64,000 nt of DNA from Isoetes taiwanensis (lineage: Eukaryota; Streptophyta; Lycopodiopsida; Isoetales; Isoetaceae), in the NCBI GenBank assembly GCA_021234155.1, contig JAJEKV010000175.1, forward strand, positions 789,576 through 853,575, written 5' to 3'. The first letter of the stretch is position 1. Each line of letters begins with the position of its first letter. The notes beneath the pieces were generated by a model. That model did not search any database. It had not been told where the DNA came from and saw nothing but the letters and a program-made list of their open reading frames with translations. Below are positions 32,790 through 45,059 of this stretch, piece after piece. The translations under genes and the position numbers were made by a program.

Positions 32790-35006
32790 GTCGACTATCC
32801 CTTGTAGTGAATGACATTTATGTCAGATTTGTTGGCTGATTTTAACAAACAAACTACGTTTGCGGCATAGCTAAGCATTGTTGCAATTGAAGGAGTTGAA
32901 AATAAGGCATGTAGGGGACAAATTGGCATTAGTGTACATGAATATTTGATCAGTCAAAGTAACCTTTACCAAAGAATAAGAGCTCAGAAAAGAGAACAAA
33001 CCCCTTACATTTTTCTTCTTGATTTCCCATTCAATATTATACAATGAATAAATCTTAAATTGCACATGGAACATGTTATGCATATATAATTGCATGCATG
33101 CATGTACATGTAAATAATTTTATGCATGTTTAACAAACTCTATCATCACAATATACAAATGTCCATTAATATAATAAAAACAAGGTATAATTTGATGCAT
33201 TTACGCATGAACTAAATGAAAACTGAAATGATAAATGAAAATGTTAACTGAAGTACTGCCAAGTTGATCTGTAAAATTATCCAGTCACATAGGTGGTATT
33301 GGCTAGTTTATTCATCCTCATTGACCATTTGTCCAAGGAAATTAAGATTTTATACTAATTGATATAAATTATCACACCTAATACACTTTATACTTTTAGC
33401 AGGACTTGTAAGTTGATCAAATACATTGGGATTGATTCAACAACAATATTGAGATACTATTTTTCTTGGGGGAAGGCGAACATTACAATGTTCTTCCACA
33501 ATGTGCTGTGATGGAATTATTCAGAAACTATTGCCCGGCTCATATTAGTTTGTGGTTCTCGACCTTTGCAAAGGGAAGCGTCTCTTCCTCTTTATCATCT
33601 TTTATGTACAAAGTGTTAATTCTACCTCACACCATATTAGTTTGAGATTCATATATAGAGGCATATCATATGTTGACATTTGCGTAAGGACGACTAGGTC
33701 AAAGCTAGGATCCTCCCCCTCTCCCCCATTTTCTTTCTTCGTTGGCTTATCAGATGAAATGAGAATGAAAATAAAGCAGCTTTTGAATTAGCATATGCGA
33801 ATATCTAGACATATCTCTCTTATGTAATTTAGGTAGGGGTAACGTCCTTAGGTAGGCCATTACGCGGGGTAAGGGCCTGGCGAGCCACGTCAGGGGCGAG
33901 CCGGGCCCCCACCCTGCATCGTCCATTGCATCTCTCTTTGCATTCTCTAGGTCTCTTCTGTAACTCTATTGTCGATGGTGAAGTTCCTGTTCGTCAGCGG
34001 ATGCTTCAGGAACAGTCCCACCACTGTCTTGACTCGCGAGACAGACGTGTAGGCCTGACAGACGTGCATGTGCATGCCTCTGACAAGCGGGCATTCTGTT
34101 GATTTGTCCTTATGCTTCTGCAATACTTCTTCCATGCCGAGCATCAAAGATTTCTTGAGGCCAATTCCCATCAAGTCATGGTATCAAGTATTCTATTGTC
34201 TAGAAGTAGCAATTTGAATTGATTGTCAAAACATGACTTTAAACTATGATTTAAGCCACTTCATCCTCCGGCCGTGGAGGGCAACCCTCCGCGCGCAACA
34301 CCTTGTTTTAACTGTCTAGTTAAACTTATAAGAGACCCTTACGTTCGCACCAAGACTAAGTTAACTTTTCGTTAAGACTTTAACATAACGGAAACTAATT
34401 AAATCCTTTCGTACTACAACAAGTTAGGTTATTTTTTTTTTTTAACTTAACGGCAAAATAAAAATGTGTTCGCACATGTCTTGGTTATGTTAGTGCTAAC
34501 TTAATGCTAATGACAATTTCTTCGCATTAATGCCTATTAGGTTAGTCTAACTTATCGTCCGTTAGGTTATATTTTTTTAACTTATTGCTAACAACAATCG
34601 CTTCGCACATGCCTTCGTTAAGTTTTTTACATGATGCGATGGAATTGGTCTTTAACCCCCGAGTTTCAAGAATGAACAAAAGAGACAACAGAGAATCTAA
34701 GATCTCATGTGTACAGAGGGCTGTCTGCCATTGTTTCTAAGCAATTTTGGAAGTGGAAAAAAGTCTTGTATTAAATTAATGATCTGCTATATTAATGTCA
34801 TAAAATCTCCAAAGCCATTTCTGTCCTCGTGAGACCTTATGGAGATAACACATGTTGGCATGTAAATTCAGCGTTACCACATAAAAGGAAACAAGGAACT
34901 AGAATGCCAAACAAGGAACTCCAATGCCATGCCAAGTATGTTGTGATTATACAAGGGTTTGCCTTACACAATAGATAATGCTTCTTTATGGATAAGCATC
35001 TGTGAG
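32790..35006. other. no gene recognised; TTAGGTTA-rich repeat at 34.3-34.63 kb
   Basis: AT-rich apart from a GC-rich spot near 33840-33930 and another near 34262-34300. The interval 34300-34630 carries variants of TTCGCACATG and TTAGGTTA, spaced about 80-120 bp, similar in flavour to 11.8-12.5 kb. No protein or RNA gene. Confidence 0.4.
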
Positions 35007-37138
35007 TGTGACGCTCCCTGAATCTATACGATGCTCCCATCATATAAATACGGGAAATTCCCCTCCCATGGCAAATCCATCACCACGAAAAGGCCCTCCG
35101 TCTGACTCGGACCGCTTGTGATGGCCAAGTGTCTGGGTGAAGGATTCGTCCTACGCCTTCTATGGGAATCCTATATAACGAAAGCGTACATACATGTTAG
35201 CACCTAGCAACAATACTAATAAATAATATACCACCACGAAGGGTGGCCCATCATCATCAATACAACTAACAACAGAATACCAACGTAACAAAGGAAATAC
35301 ACCATAACTAAGGGCTCTACCCCGGGCTCAGACTCCATAGGAGCGATTGACGGTCAGGGCCTCAAGATAACAGCAGACAGAGGTATAACATGGCGTTGGT
35401 TGGCATAAGACAATGGCTAAGGTAGTCCACTCCTCCTCCCCATTGCACACTTTGCGATATAGGGTTGAATCATGCTATGACGTGCTTGTAGCCCTCCGGA
35501 GATGCAATTCCAAGGAATCACCCTACAAGACTACTCCGGATTACATCTCCCCGGTCCGATGAGGCAGGTCAGAGATGCGTCTCCTTCCTCAGCATGATGG
35601 ATCCCTGGGTGTGCTAGAAAAACACGTGCCACATCAGCGACCCCCGCATCCGTACCCCACTTACTCCCCTAAATCTAAAGGCCGGCTCACCTGCCCGTCT
35701 AGTCCAGGGCGTCCATGTAGGCCCGTCCCTGCGACCCAGGGCGTGTCAGACCTATACCCGGCCCACACACGGTGACCGGCTATAAGCCTAGCACACAATA
35801 GGAGTCCTGTAGCCACGCTAGGCAAGACCCCACCCCCGATTCATCATCATACTCGTTATCTGGTGCTGAACCACATCATAGTATCCTCAGCAAGGTTGGC
35901 TCTTGTGAACAGGCCACACTTACTGGGTTTTGAGGGTTCTATCTAGAAACATCTCTACTTCGAGATGGCCTTTAGGTCTCTACCCCCCTTTTACCCATAC
36001 AACACAGAAGGAACAGAAAAAAAGCTATCCTTATACATCCATCCATCCATAGCTTCGAATAGAACATAAAATAGAAATTAACCATACATCTATTCATACA
36101 AGGGTTAATCCTAGCTACCTTCCTCGAAAGCATACAAGGGTTAGTCCTATGACATTAGGGATTTTTGAGATCATAAAAGGGCCTTCTAAGAATGCTGACT
36201 AAGCTATATGAACTACCAATCGTAAAAGCAGGCGGTAATCCGGGTCAGCAAAGCGATTATAACTAACTCACTGGATCACATTTTCTAGCATAAGTGTTGA
36301 TAGAAAAGTCCAAATGAGCTCTTGTTTGGTGCAATAGATAGATCTCATTGAGATCTTTCCAACCTTGGGTGGTTTGCATATCTTTTAGCCCCGTAGGATA
36401 GTAAAAAATGGTAAAAACCATATTTTTTGGAGTTTTGACAATCATAAGTGGTTAAAATATGTGCAAAGCACCTAAGATTGGAAAGATCTCAACGAGATCT
36501 ATCTATTGCACTAAACGAGAGCTCATTTGGACTTTTCTATCAATAGTTATGTTAGAAAATGTGATCCAAAGAGTTAGTTTTAATTTTGCTGGACCTATTT
36601 GGAATTTCGGCGATTTCTGATTGGTAGTTCATTTACCTTCATTTGGCTTAGTTGGCATGTTTTGAAGGCCCTTTTTTAATCTCAAAAAAACCCTAATGAC
36701 TATCTAGAAATCCAGGCTATCTACGTACTAACCGGGATCATAGCTAGATCCATTATCTCTCTTGTTCTCCATCCTTCTGGCTGGAACAGGGTGGAACAAC
36801 AACTCCTCCTCCACCAACTCCCCCAATTCGAATTGGGGCAAATAGAGGTATAAAACTCCAATTTGGGTCCCAAGTTAGCAACTCTCCTTTGTCCAATCGA
36901 TTTGGGCTAGGTGGCAACTCTGGGTTGGCTAATATTAACTAATTTAATATTTTGGCCCCTTTTAATATTAGGTTAAGCCCTAAATTTGAATTAGGGTTTT
37001 GGGTTAGGTTTCCACCTTAATAAGTAATAATTAATATAGCTAACCTTAGCTTATGAATAATTAATGTGCCATTAATTATTCATAGTGATGTGTCATGTAT
37101 TTATACTTAAAAGGCGTATAAAGACGTGGAACGTCACA
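35007..37138 (-). mobile_element. long terminal repeat, minus orientation, interrupted by a MITE
   Basis: Read on the minus strand it starts TGTGACGTTCCACG and ends GCGTCACA, the same ends as the plus-strand LTR at 42775-44358 (TGTGA and TCACA form the usual short inverted ends). The two are alike along their whole length, including the block around AATTCGAATTGGGG. Length is 2132 bp against 1584 bp; the difference is explained by the 544-bp MITE plus its 3-bp target duplication. A polypurine-like tract abuts its 5' end on the minus strand, which marks it as the 3' LTR of an element. Confidence 0.93.
36154..36697. mobile_element. 544-bp fold-back MITE
   Basis: The left end ATTAGGGATTTTTGAGAT and the right end ATCTCAAAAAAACCCTAAT are inverted repeats. 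The match continues inward almost to the centre near 36415-36425 (for example GATCACATTTTCTAGCATAA on the left). The element can fold into one long hairpin with arms of about 260 bases. The bases GAC flank it on both sides (36151-36153 and 36698-36700). The other LTR copy carries the uninterrupted site CCTATGACTATC... hence the insertion borders are directly visible. ATGAC is an alternative 5-bp duplication. A 3-bp duplication would fit a PIF/Harbinger- or CACTA-type origin; no transposase is encoded. Confidence 0.93.
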
Positions 37139-37151
37139 TTCTCCCCACCTT
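37139..37151 (-). promoter_or_regulatory. polypurine tract next to minus-strand LTR
   Basis: On the minus strand the LTR is immediately preceded by AAGGTGGGGAGAA. A purine run directly before the TG of an LTR is the usual primer for plus-strand DNA synthesis. It identifies this LTR as a 3' LTR whose element interior lies at higher coordinates. Confidence 0.75.
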
Positions 37152-38568
37152 AACACTAGAGTTGTCCCGGGGACCAAAATGGTCCACCATACCTCCTTCC
37201 GCTTAAACCCATATATCTCACAAGAGAAATTTTAATTTTAAAATATACCACCACTGTTTGAGTCTTCACTTGATTCTTAATGACCTGTGAAAATTTCATG
37301 ACCACTGAATTCACCTTTATATTGGTATGATGTTCAAACTTTGGAGAATTTGGCAGTTTTTACAATACTCTAGAACCACATTCTTCAATTTCCTAGCATA
37401 AAAGTGTCTCAATCTTGCTAAATATAAAATTAATTGATATATTATGATAAAACATATCGATTTTCATGTTTCCATGCTTGACCGCTATCATTTGATATCA
37501 ATTGAAGTTGCCAAACCCTATTTTGCTTAAAAATGCTGCATGAGGTTCAAGAATTATTTCTCTCTTATTATTACAGGTTTTGACTTAATTTTTGTGACAA
37601 CGAGTCCTTAACTAGACAAGCTATTGTCTAAGGATTTTTTTAGATGTTTAATTAACTATAGAAATTATTGTACATAATTCAAAATAGAAATATAGGTTAA
37701 AGTGCTCCAATAAACCCCATCTATAAGTCTCATAAAGATAGTAAATGATGCATTCTAATTAACTCTATATAGGAATTTACTTTGTCAACATAAATATAGT
37801 GTAACTAGGGTATAACCATGCATTATCTAGATCTAAACAAGATCTAATATAACAGGATGAACACAAAGAAAGGTTCCAAAGTGCGTTGATTATACCCTTA
37901 TAGGTCTAAAACTCAACAATGATGTAGGTAGTGCTGGTTATTGATGATTGGAGGACAATATCACGAAGTATGACTATAAATAAATAGATCAAAAGACTTT
38001 CTGTACCTGTTTTTCTAGTTTATCTAAAATATTAACTTATTGCACTACATTTCTCCCATAAGCCTTTTAAATGGCATAATATATGATAAAAAGGGATATT
38101 GAGGTCCTTGGTGTAGTCTTATTAGAAAAAAAAATGAGGCATTAGAGGCCAGATGGGATCTCATCCTGTCCTCCTAAGAGAGTTTTTTTTTATATATATT
38201 ATATTTATTTTATTAATAATGCATCATCTACCAACCTTCCTAACTCACATACCAACCTTCCTAACACACGAAACCTTACCTACCAAAAACAAATTCGAAT
38301 GCTAAATTATTAGTGATATTTGGGCATTATTTTTTTTTTCCAAATTTGTTACGTTGGTCCCGACCATCACATTTTAAATCAGAGCTTTGTCACTTGCACC
38401 AAGATCCGAAAGAGGAATCATGTATATTTACGCCTTCTTGGCTATATCATGTTCTTTGGCGCCATGGAGCTTCTAAAATTTAGCCTCCTAAATTAGACAT
38501 TTGGACTTGGATGGATTCATAATCATGCATGTTTAGAAGGTATTTGTTTTGCTTTCTATCTCAAACGA
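37152..38568 (-). other. likely 3' interior (non-coding) of the minus-strand LTR element
   Basis: AT-rich and without open frames. Next to the polypurine tract lies ACACTAGAGTTGTCCC, followed by a small hairpin GGACCA-AAA-TGGTCC. The first of these recurs at 52.3 kb. Confidence 0.4.
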
Positions 38569-39430
38569 TTGTTTGCATCTAAGTTAGTCTATTCTCTGCC
38601 CATGATGATGACCGAAATCACAATCCGCTTGCCTGCAGAGTATGCACAAACCTGGAATAGGAAAAGAGGAGGTCTCAAGGTAAGTGTGAATGAGGATCTT
38701 GAGATCTCTTGGGCTAAGAATGCAGACCTTTGGGCTGGGAGGAATTTATCCCAAGGATCCAATAACAGGTAAGGCACCAAATTTTAACTCTGTTACATCC
38801 TTGGTTAAGTTTGTTTGTGAGGGAAAAAATGGAATGCTTGGATACTGTGAGAACATGAATAAATACATAAATCAGCTATGTTTCACAATTGGGGCTTGTA
38901 GACAGGAAATTGGAACACTAAAGGATGAATTAAAAGAATCTGCTCTAGAAAAGTCCTCATTGATAGCTAAAATTTCATCCTTAGAAAAGGCTGCAATGCA
39001 AATGCAGAGTGATGCTATCATAAAAGATTTTGTGATTAAACAAAGTGATTTTGAGAGATCTCGGGCTGAAAGTGATCGCTTACGGGCTGAATCCAAAGTG
39101 AAAACATTAGAAGCTCGTTTGAAAAGGCTCAAAAGGACTTCAATAGGGCTTCGTGAAAGGAAGAAAACAATAAAACCCATAGAGGTCTTAGCTCCAAATG
39201 GAGGGGCAACAAGAGGAGGAGAGTTTATGCAGGTTCTGAAGGTTCTACATACGAAAAAAAGAAAAAAGGAGGCATGAGGCAATTTTGGGAAGTTTTTGAT
39301 GAAAATGGCATCAAGAGAGGAGATACTAGCATTATTAAACGATCCATGCAACCTGGGTTTGAAGAGGGATGTCTTAGATATGGTCATAAGGGAAATCTAT
39401 TCAAGAAAGGATGCAGATGAAGTGCAAACC
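38569..39430 (+). CDS. hypothetical coiled-coil protein frame
   Basis: The main frame (38690-39277, 195 codons) is one of the longest outside the PPR gene. Residues 80-170 are rich in Lys, Glu, Leu, Arg and Ser with heptad-like spacing (LKDELKESALEKSSLIAKIS), typical of a coiled coil. The tail is basic (TKKRKKEA). An earlier overlapping frame from 38569 and a later one reading MASREEILALLNDP and VIREIYSRKDADEV, to about 39439, have protein-like composition. That suggests a split or frameshifted gene of about 280 codons. I do not recognise the family. Gag-like protein of the enclosing retroelement is possible but no zinc knuckle is seen. Confidence 0.35.
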
Positions 39431-39439
39431 AGGGAATAA

Positions 39440-42400
39440 ATTACTAATCACATATTTTTTATTAGCCAGAATGACTTTAGCTAAATTTGCTCGATATTAA
39501 TCCCAAAACTTTCTGTGGTTTAGCTAAACTCTATACATTTTTCCTCTCATACTTTCTAGCGTTTAGTTAAACTAACCCAAACATCATCCCAAAAATTTCT
39601 ATGTTGTGGCCAACAGAAAATATTAAACCAAATTACTATACTTTTTTTCAATATATTCCACTTATTTTAGTCATTTTCTTTGTGAAAACATTCTAAAATA
39701 ATGCTAACTAGTCTAGGACTCAGATTAATTCATAATGCTAGAAACTAAACTACTAGTCATATATATTTCATATAAACTAGAATGATGTTAGCTAAACTAG
39801 CCTGAAATTCATTCTAAAAGTTTCTATAGTTTAGCTAAACACTACAAAATTTCACGCTCTTACTTTCAAGCACTGTTTCATTATATATGGACTTTCCCTG
39901 AGTCCATACGCCTCCGAAATTGACGCAAATTTCTGGAATATTATGGTTTTTTTTAATAGAATGATGCAAATTGTCTAGAATATTGTCTAGAATATAGGGT
40001 TGTGAGAGCATATTGTGGACAATAAGATGAACTAGAACAACTTTAAGACATTAAAATTATACATAATTTCATTAAAACATCATATACTTTTCAAAGCAAT
40101 CATATTAAAAGTAAAGTTAATGTTATGAAAATGTTAAAGTTTCAAATATCCATCATCCATATGTTATGCGATTGCAATTCCTCATCAATTGGGAGACTTT
40201 TCTCGGCTCTTCTGGGATTATTGCTATTTTCCTGCACATACCCGGGTGAATGTTAGTATTGTAATAGGTTATCGAGAGGAATATACAAGTGTGAAATTAG
40301 GCGACCGCCGTATTTAAGTCTAGCTTCATGTCCAATAACATATTTATTAATGTTATGGAAGTGTTGCTTAAAGAATTCAATTAACTAAGAAAAAATGCGT
40401 TGTGTAACTAAAGAATTAAAATTAAGTTAAAAAAAAATCAATTTCAGAACTAAAGCTAACCTAACCTAACCCTAACGGCTAACCCTAACACAGCTTCTAA
40501 CGGCTAACCCTAACACATGGCAAAACCTATCGGGTATGGTATGGCCCTAACGGCTAACCCCTAACGACTTGAGCTATGGCAAAAACCTATTGGGTATGGT
40601 ATGGCAAGACAGGTAGCGGTATGGCGAACTTGAAACTTGGCGGGTATGGGTGAGATGGCCGTATGATGTATGACCCAGCTCGGATCTTTGTGTTTTTAGG
40701 GCCAAACTCAGTCTTTGCTATTGGAAGAAGAAGCTCATGGGCCGAGTTTTTTGTTTTCATGTGTTGAGTTTGGCACCATGATCGGATTGAAATCATCCCG
40801 ATGAACGGGGCAGCAGAATCACTCCTTCATTTGTGGCCTTCCACGCACAATATTTCATAGAGATTTCAGGAGTGAGTCGCCATGAATCTGCTAGTATTCT
40901 TGTCTTTGCCATAAATCACCAAGTAGTATTCTTGCCATGAATCCTGCTCTTTGTATTTCAAAGTAGTTCACGGAGTACGTAGATGACCATAATGGTTGAA
41001 ATATTATAAGGATGAAGGGATTTGCTTCAAATGGTGCTTTCGTTTTGAGGCATAATGCGCTCGAAGGATATAAGAAAATATTAAGTTTAACAGATTTGTG
41101 CATCGGGAATTGCTTCAAAAGAGCATATGTGGCGGCAAATTGATGTGAAGCCCAATGGGAAATGTGGTTCAAATCAATTGGACACAAGGATTTGAGCACA
41201 AGGAATTCCATGCGCCCAAATTCTAGAGAAGGGTTCAAGGAAGCCGTCACGGTTATAATGGCACGCAAATTGGCTGTCGTGATTTCTTGCCAGACGGGAC
41301 TAGGACTGAGTTACTGATTTGCTAGACAAGACAAGAGGTAAAAATGATGCTCCCACCAAATTTCTTGCGGATTCTTGCCCGGACATGACTCACTTATAGT
41401 TATTTGATGCTCCCCGCAAATTTCTTGCGGATTTCTTGCGGACATGACTCACTTATAGTTATTAGTTACTAGACTACGGTTCTAGACAAGACAAGATTTA
41501 AATAAAATGAGTTTGTCCCACGGTGATAAATCCCGCAAATTAGGCGGGCCTTGATTTCTTACAACCAGGACTAGGCGAGAGGTAAAAAAATAAACCGTCA
41601 CAAGATAGACAAGACCATTGTTAAGGGGCCTTGAAATTGGGATGCCGCCCAATTCAGTACAAGCTGCACTTGGAGATATATGGTGAACAATATCTACATT
41701 ACAATACATATATTTCCTTCACATCATGTTTGTATTCAATATGCTAGAAAGCACACTTCAATTATTCATTGAGCATATTTCAATCATTTTTTGTTTATTA
41801 TTGTTTCTAACGTCTATCAAATATTACAGTTAGCTCATGCTTCAATCATTTCTTTTTTATTTAATTATTATTAACGTTGCTCATGTGTATCAAATCTTCT
41901 ACCTAACATGGTTATCCTCCTCACATTTTTAATGGCTTATGCACCTGATACCATCCTTTAAAAGTTTAATGCATGTCCAAATACAAGGGAGATGTGAACA
42001 TCTATCTGAAAAAGAATAAAAAACAATAGATAAAGGAGATCGCCTACCTTTGACAGTCTTGAAACAAGCTAAAACACTTCAAAATGTCTTCTAGATGATG
42101 GGCGCCCTGGTGAAGGAGGACCACAGAATGGAGAAGGAAGCAAAGACGACCTTGCATCTTTCAAATGAGATCTTAACATGAGCAAAAATAAGTCCAAAAA
42201 GACTGCATGCATGATGAACACGTGGAACGTGGTAAAAGGTATAGGGCATATTTGGTGGGCCCATAATGCGTCATTAAATAAACCCCCCTTTTCACTAGCA
42301 TTTCAAATTTCAAATTAAAGTGGCCACGTCGACCATCCACGTGGTTGTCAAAATTCAAATTCAAATTCAAATTCAAATTTCCCCCCCAAATCAATATTGC

Positions 42401-42774
42401 CTCCAGGCATCTCGCCATCTGTGCTGCCACTCTGGTGGAATATGGAACTTTTTGAGCCATCTGCTCCTGTTTTTTGAGGTGAGGAATTTCTGGTGTTTAA
42501 CAGAACTGGTTGTTGTGCCTTGCTTAGGATTTACACAGAGTTTTTAATACCTTCATAAGCTTTGAATAAGCCTTGATATCAGAGATAATCAACATTGATG
42601 TTAGAAAGCTTACCAGAACATTAGCCCCGTCCTAGGCAATGCCTCTTTATCACTGTACGTTGCAGTTTACTATTGTTATCATTGCAACAGTCCTAGATTT
42701 AGGGGCGAATTTGAAAGCATGTAAATCTAGTATTTGTCTAGTATTCTATGATAAGTGAGACCCGTATTTCTCAC
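39440..42774. other. no gene recognised; short duplications
   Basis: AT-rich. 41345-41404 and 41405-41463 form a 60-bp tandem duplication (TGATGCTCCC, AAATTTCTTGCGGAT, CACTTATAGTTATT). 40450-40600 has repeated CTAACGGCTAACCC and GGGTATGGTATGGC segments. 42353-42377 is an (AAATTC)4 run. No coding function is supported. Confidence 0.45.
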
Positions 42775-44358
42775 TGTGACGTTCCACGTATTTATATGCC
42801 TTTTAAGTATAAATACATGACACACTATGAATAATTAATGGCACATTAATTATTCATAAGCTAAGGTTAGCTATGTTAATTATTACTTATTAAGGTGGAA
42901 ATCTAACCCAAAACCCTAATTCGAATTTAGGGCTTAACCTAATATTAAAAGGGGCCAAAATATTAAATTAGTTAATATTAGCCAACCCAGAGTTGCCACC
43001 TGGCCTAAATCGATTGGGCAAAGGAGAGTTGCTAACTTGGGACCCAAATTGGAGTTTTATATCCCTATTTGCCCCAATTCGAATTGGGGGAGTTGGTGGA
43101 GGAGGAGCTGTTGTTCCACCCTGTTCCAGCCAGAAGGATGGAGAACAAGAGAGATAGTGGATCTAGCTATGATCCCGGTTAGTACGTAGATAGCCTGGAT
43201 TCCTAGATAGTCATAGGACTAACCCTTGTATGCTCAGAAGGTAGCTAGGATTAAGCCTTGTATTAATAGATGTATGGTTAATCTCTATTTTATGTTCTAT
43301 TCGAAGCTATGGATGGATGGATGTATAAGGATATTTCTTTATGTTCCTTCTGTGTTGTATGGGTAAAAGGGGGGTAGAGACCTAAAGGCCATCTAGAAGT
43401 AGAGATGTTCCTAGATAGAACCCTCAAAACCCAGTAAGTGTGGCCTATGCACAAGAGCCAACCTAGCTGGGATGCTATGATGTGGTTCAGCACCAGATAA
43501 CGAGTATGATGGTGAATTGGGGTGGAGTCTTGCCTAAGCGTGGCTCTGGGACTCCTATAGTGTGCTAGGCTTATAGGCGGTCACCGTGTGGACCGGGTAT
43601 GGAGTCCGGCCTCCCCTAGGGTCGCGGGGGCGATGCCTATATGGGCGCCTGGACTCTCGAATGGGCGGTGAGCACTTTTTGATTTAGGGAGTAGTGGGGG
43701 TACGGATCACGGGGTTCTTTGCGTGGCACGTGTTCTCTAGCACACCTGAGGATCCGTCATGCTCGAGGCGAAAGGCGCCTCTCGACCTGCCTCATCCCGG
43801 GGGGAGATGTAACCGGAGTAGTCCTGTAGGGTGATTCCTTGGGATTGCGTCTCCCGAGGGCTACAAGCATCGCTATAGCATGACTCAACCTATCTCAAGA
43901 AGTGTGTACGGGGAGGGGCGGATGGAGTGGACTACCCTAGCCATTGTCTTCAGCCAACGCCATGTTATACCTCTGTCTGTTGTCATTTTGAGGCCCTGAC
44001 CATCAGTCGCTCCCATGGAGTCTGAGCTCGACGTAGAGCCCTTAGTTATGGTGTATTTCCTTTGTTATGTTGGTATTTTATTGTTAGTTGTATTGATGAT
44101 GATGGGACACCCTTCGTGGTGGTATATTATTTATTAGTATTATTGCTATGTGCTAACATATATGTACGCTTTCGCTATATAGGATTCCCATAAAGGCGTG
44201 GGACGAATCACACCTTTGTGTCCTTCACCCAGACACTTGGCCATCACAAGTGGTCCGAGTCAGACGGAGGGGCTTTCCATGGTGATGGATTTGCCATGGG
44301 AGGGGAATTCCCCGTATTTATACGATGGGAGCATCGTATGGATTCGAGGAGCATCACA
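42775..44358 (+). mobile_element. 5' long terminal repeat, plus orientation
   Basis: Starts TGTGACGTTCCACG and ends GAGCATCACA, with the inverted ends TGTGA/TCACA. A tRNA-iMet-type primer-binding site begins two bases after the end, so this is a 5' LTR with its interior to the right. The 5 bases before it are CTCAC. A matching LTR lies in opposite orientation at 35007-37138. No plus-strand 3' LTR is found downstream in this window. Confidence 0.94.
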
Positions 44359-44359
44359 G

Positions 44360-44373
44360 TGGTATCAGAGCCA
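44360..44373 (+). promoter_or_regulatory. retrotransposon primer-binding site (tRNA-iMet)
   Basis: TGGTATCAGAGCCA is complementary to the 3' end of plant initiator tRNA-Met, the common primer of plant LTR retrotransposons. It starts one base after the LTR terminal CA and its G spacer. Confidence 0.93.
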
Positions 44374-44850
44374 TGATTTTGGTGGACAAGATCATAGCAC
44401 TGGCCATATTCTAACTCGTTAGTCGATAGGTAGTACGGACTTTAATCTAGGATAAACTATTATAATTCCATAGCTATTATGTATGTTGACCTAATTATGG
44501 AAGGATTAAGCTAGTTAGGAATTAAGGTGTGAGTCCTTAGAATCAAGTATGTCAAGTTTTTAGATAGAAAGAGGTCCCTTGTTCCCACGGGCCATAACTT
44601 TCTTTAGGTAACTCGGATTGAGACAATTTTTGTGCCAACGCATCGGGCATGGTCTAAAACACTAGAGTGTCATTCCCCGGCAGTAAAAGGGCAAAAAAAT
44701 GGGTCAAAAGTCAACTCGGGCGCCGCTCAAGTCTGGGCGTCTCAGAATTCAAATTGGGGCACGTATGATCAAGGCGGCGCCCGACCGTATAAAACTCGTA
44801 TTTCTGCCATATAAAAATTTTTATATTTTTTTCGTATGCATGTTTTTTTG
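44374..44850 (+). other. leader of LTR element, no open gag frame
   Basis: Follows the primer-binding site. No gag, protease or polymerase motif is readable here or up to 52 kb, so the element is either non-autonomous or decayed. Confidence 0.45.
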
Positions 44851-44860
44851 GCCCCTCAAC

Positions 44861-45058
44861 CAAGATTTGAACCCACAGCCTCTTAACTCCAACCTTAGGT
44901 GCTTACTACCACACCAAGCTCTCTTGAATGTAATGTGTATGTTTCACATATTTCTTATACACATGTAGAACCCTATTTCTCCGTAAGAGTGTACTATGGA
45001 GACTTGAATCTTTGACCTCCCACCACCCAGCCAAACCCTTTACCAACAGGGTAAGCCT
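44861..45058 (-). mobile_element. two tRNA-like (SINE) heads in tandem, minus strand
   Basis: On the minus strand, 44935-44861 reads CTTGGTGTGGTAGTAAGCACC (an A-box-like start) then GTGGGTTCAAATCTTGG (B box). A second unit at 45058-44997 reads TGTTGGTAAAGGG then AAAGATTCAAGTC. Each has A and B boxes at tRNA-like spacing, but neither folds into a clean cloverleaf. They look like decayed SINE heads inserted in the LTR-element interior. No clear tail is seen. Confidence 0.5.
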
Positions 45059-45059
45059 C

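Noticed and set aside
40450-40570. Possible interstitial telomere (CTAACCCTAAC-like)
   Set aside because: Units are irregular, read CCCTAACGG or CCCTAACAC, and do not form a run of the plant telomere repeat.
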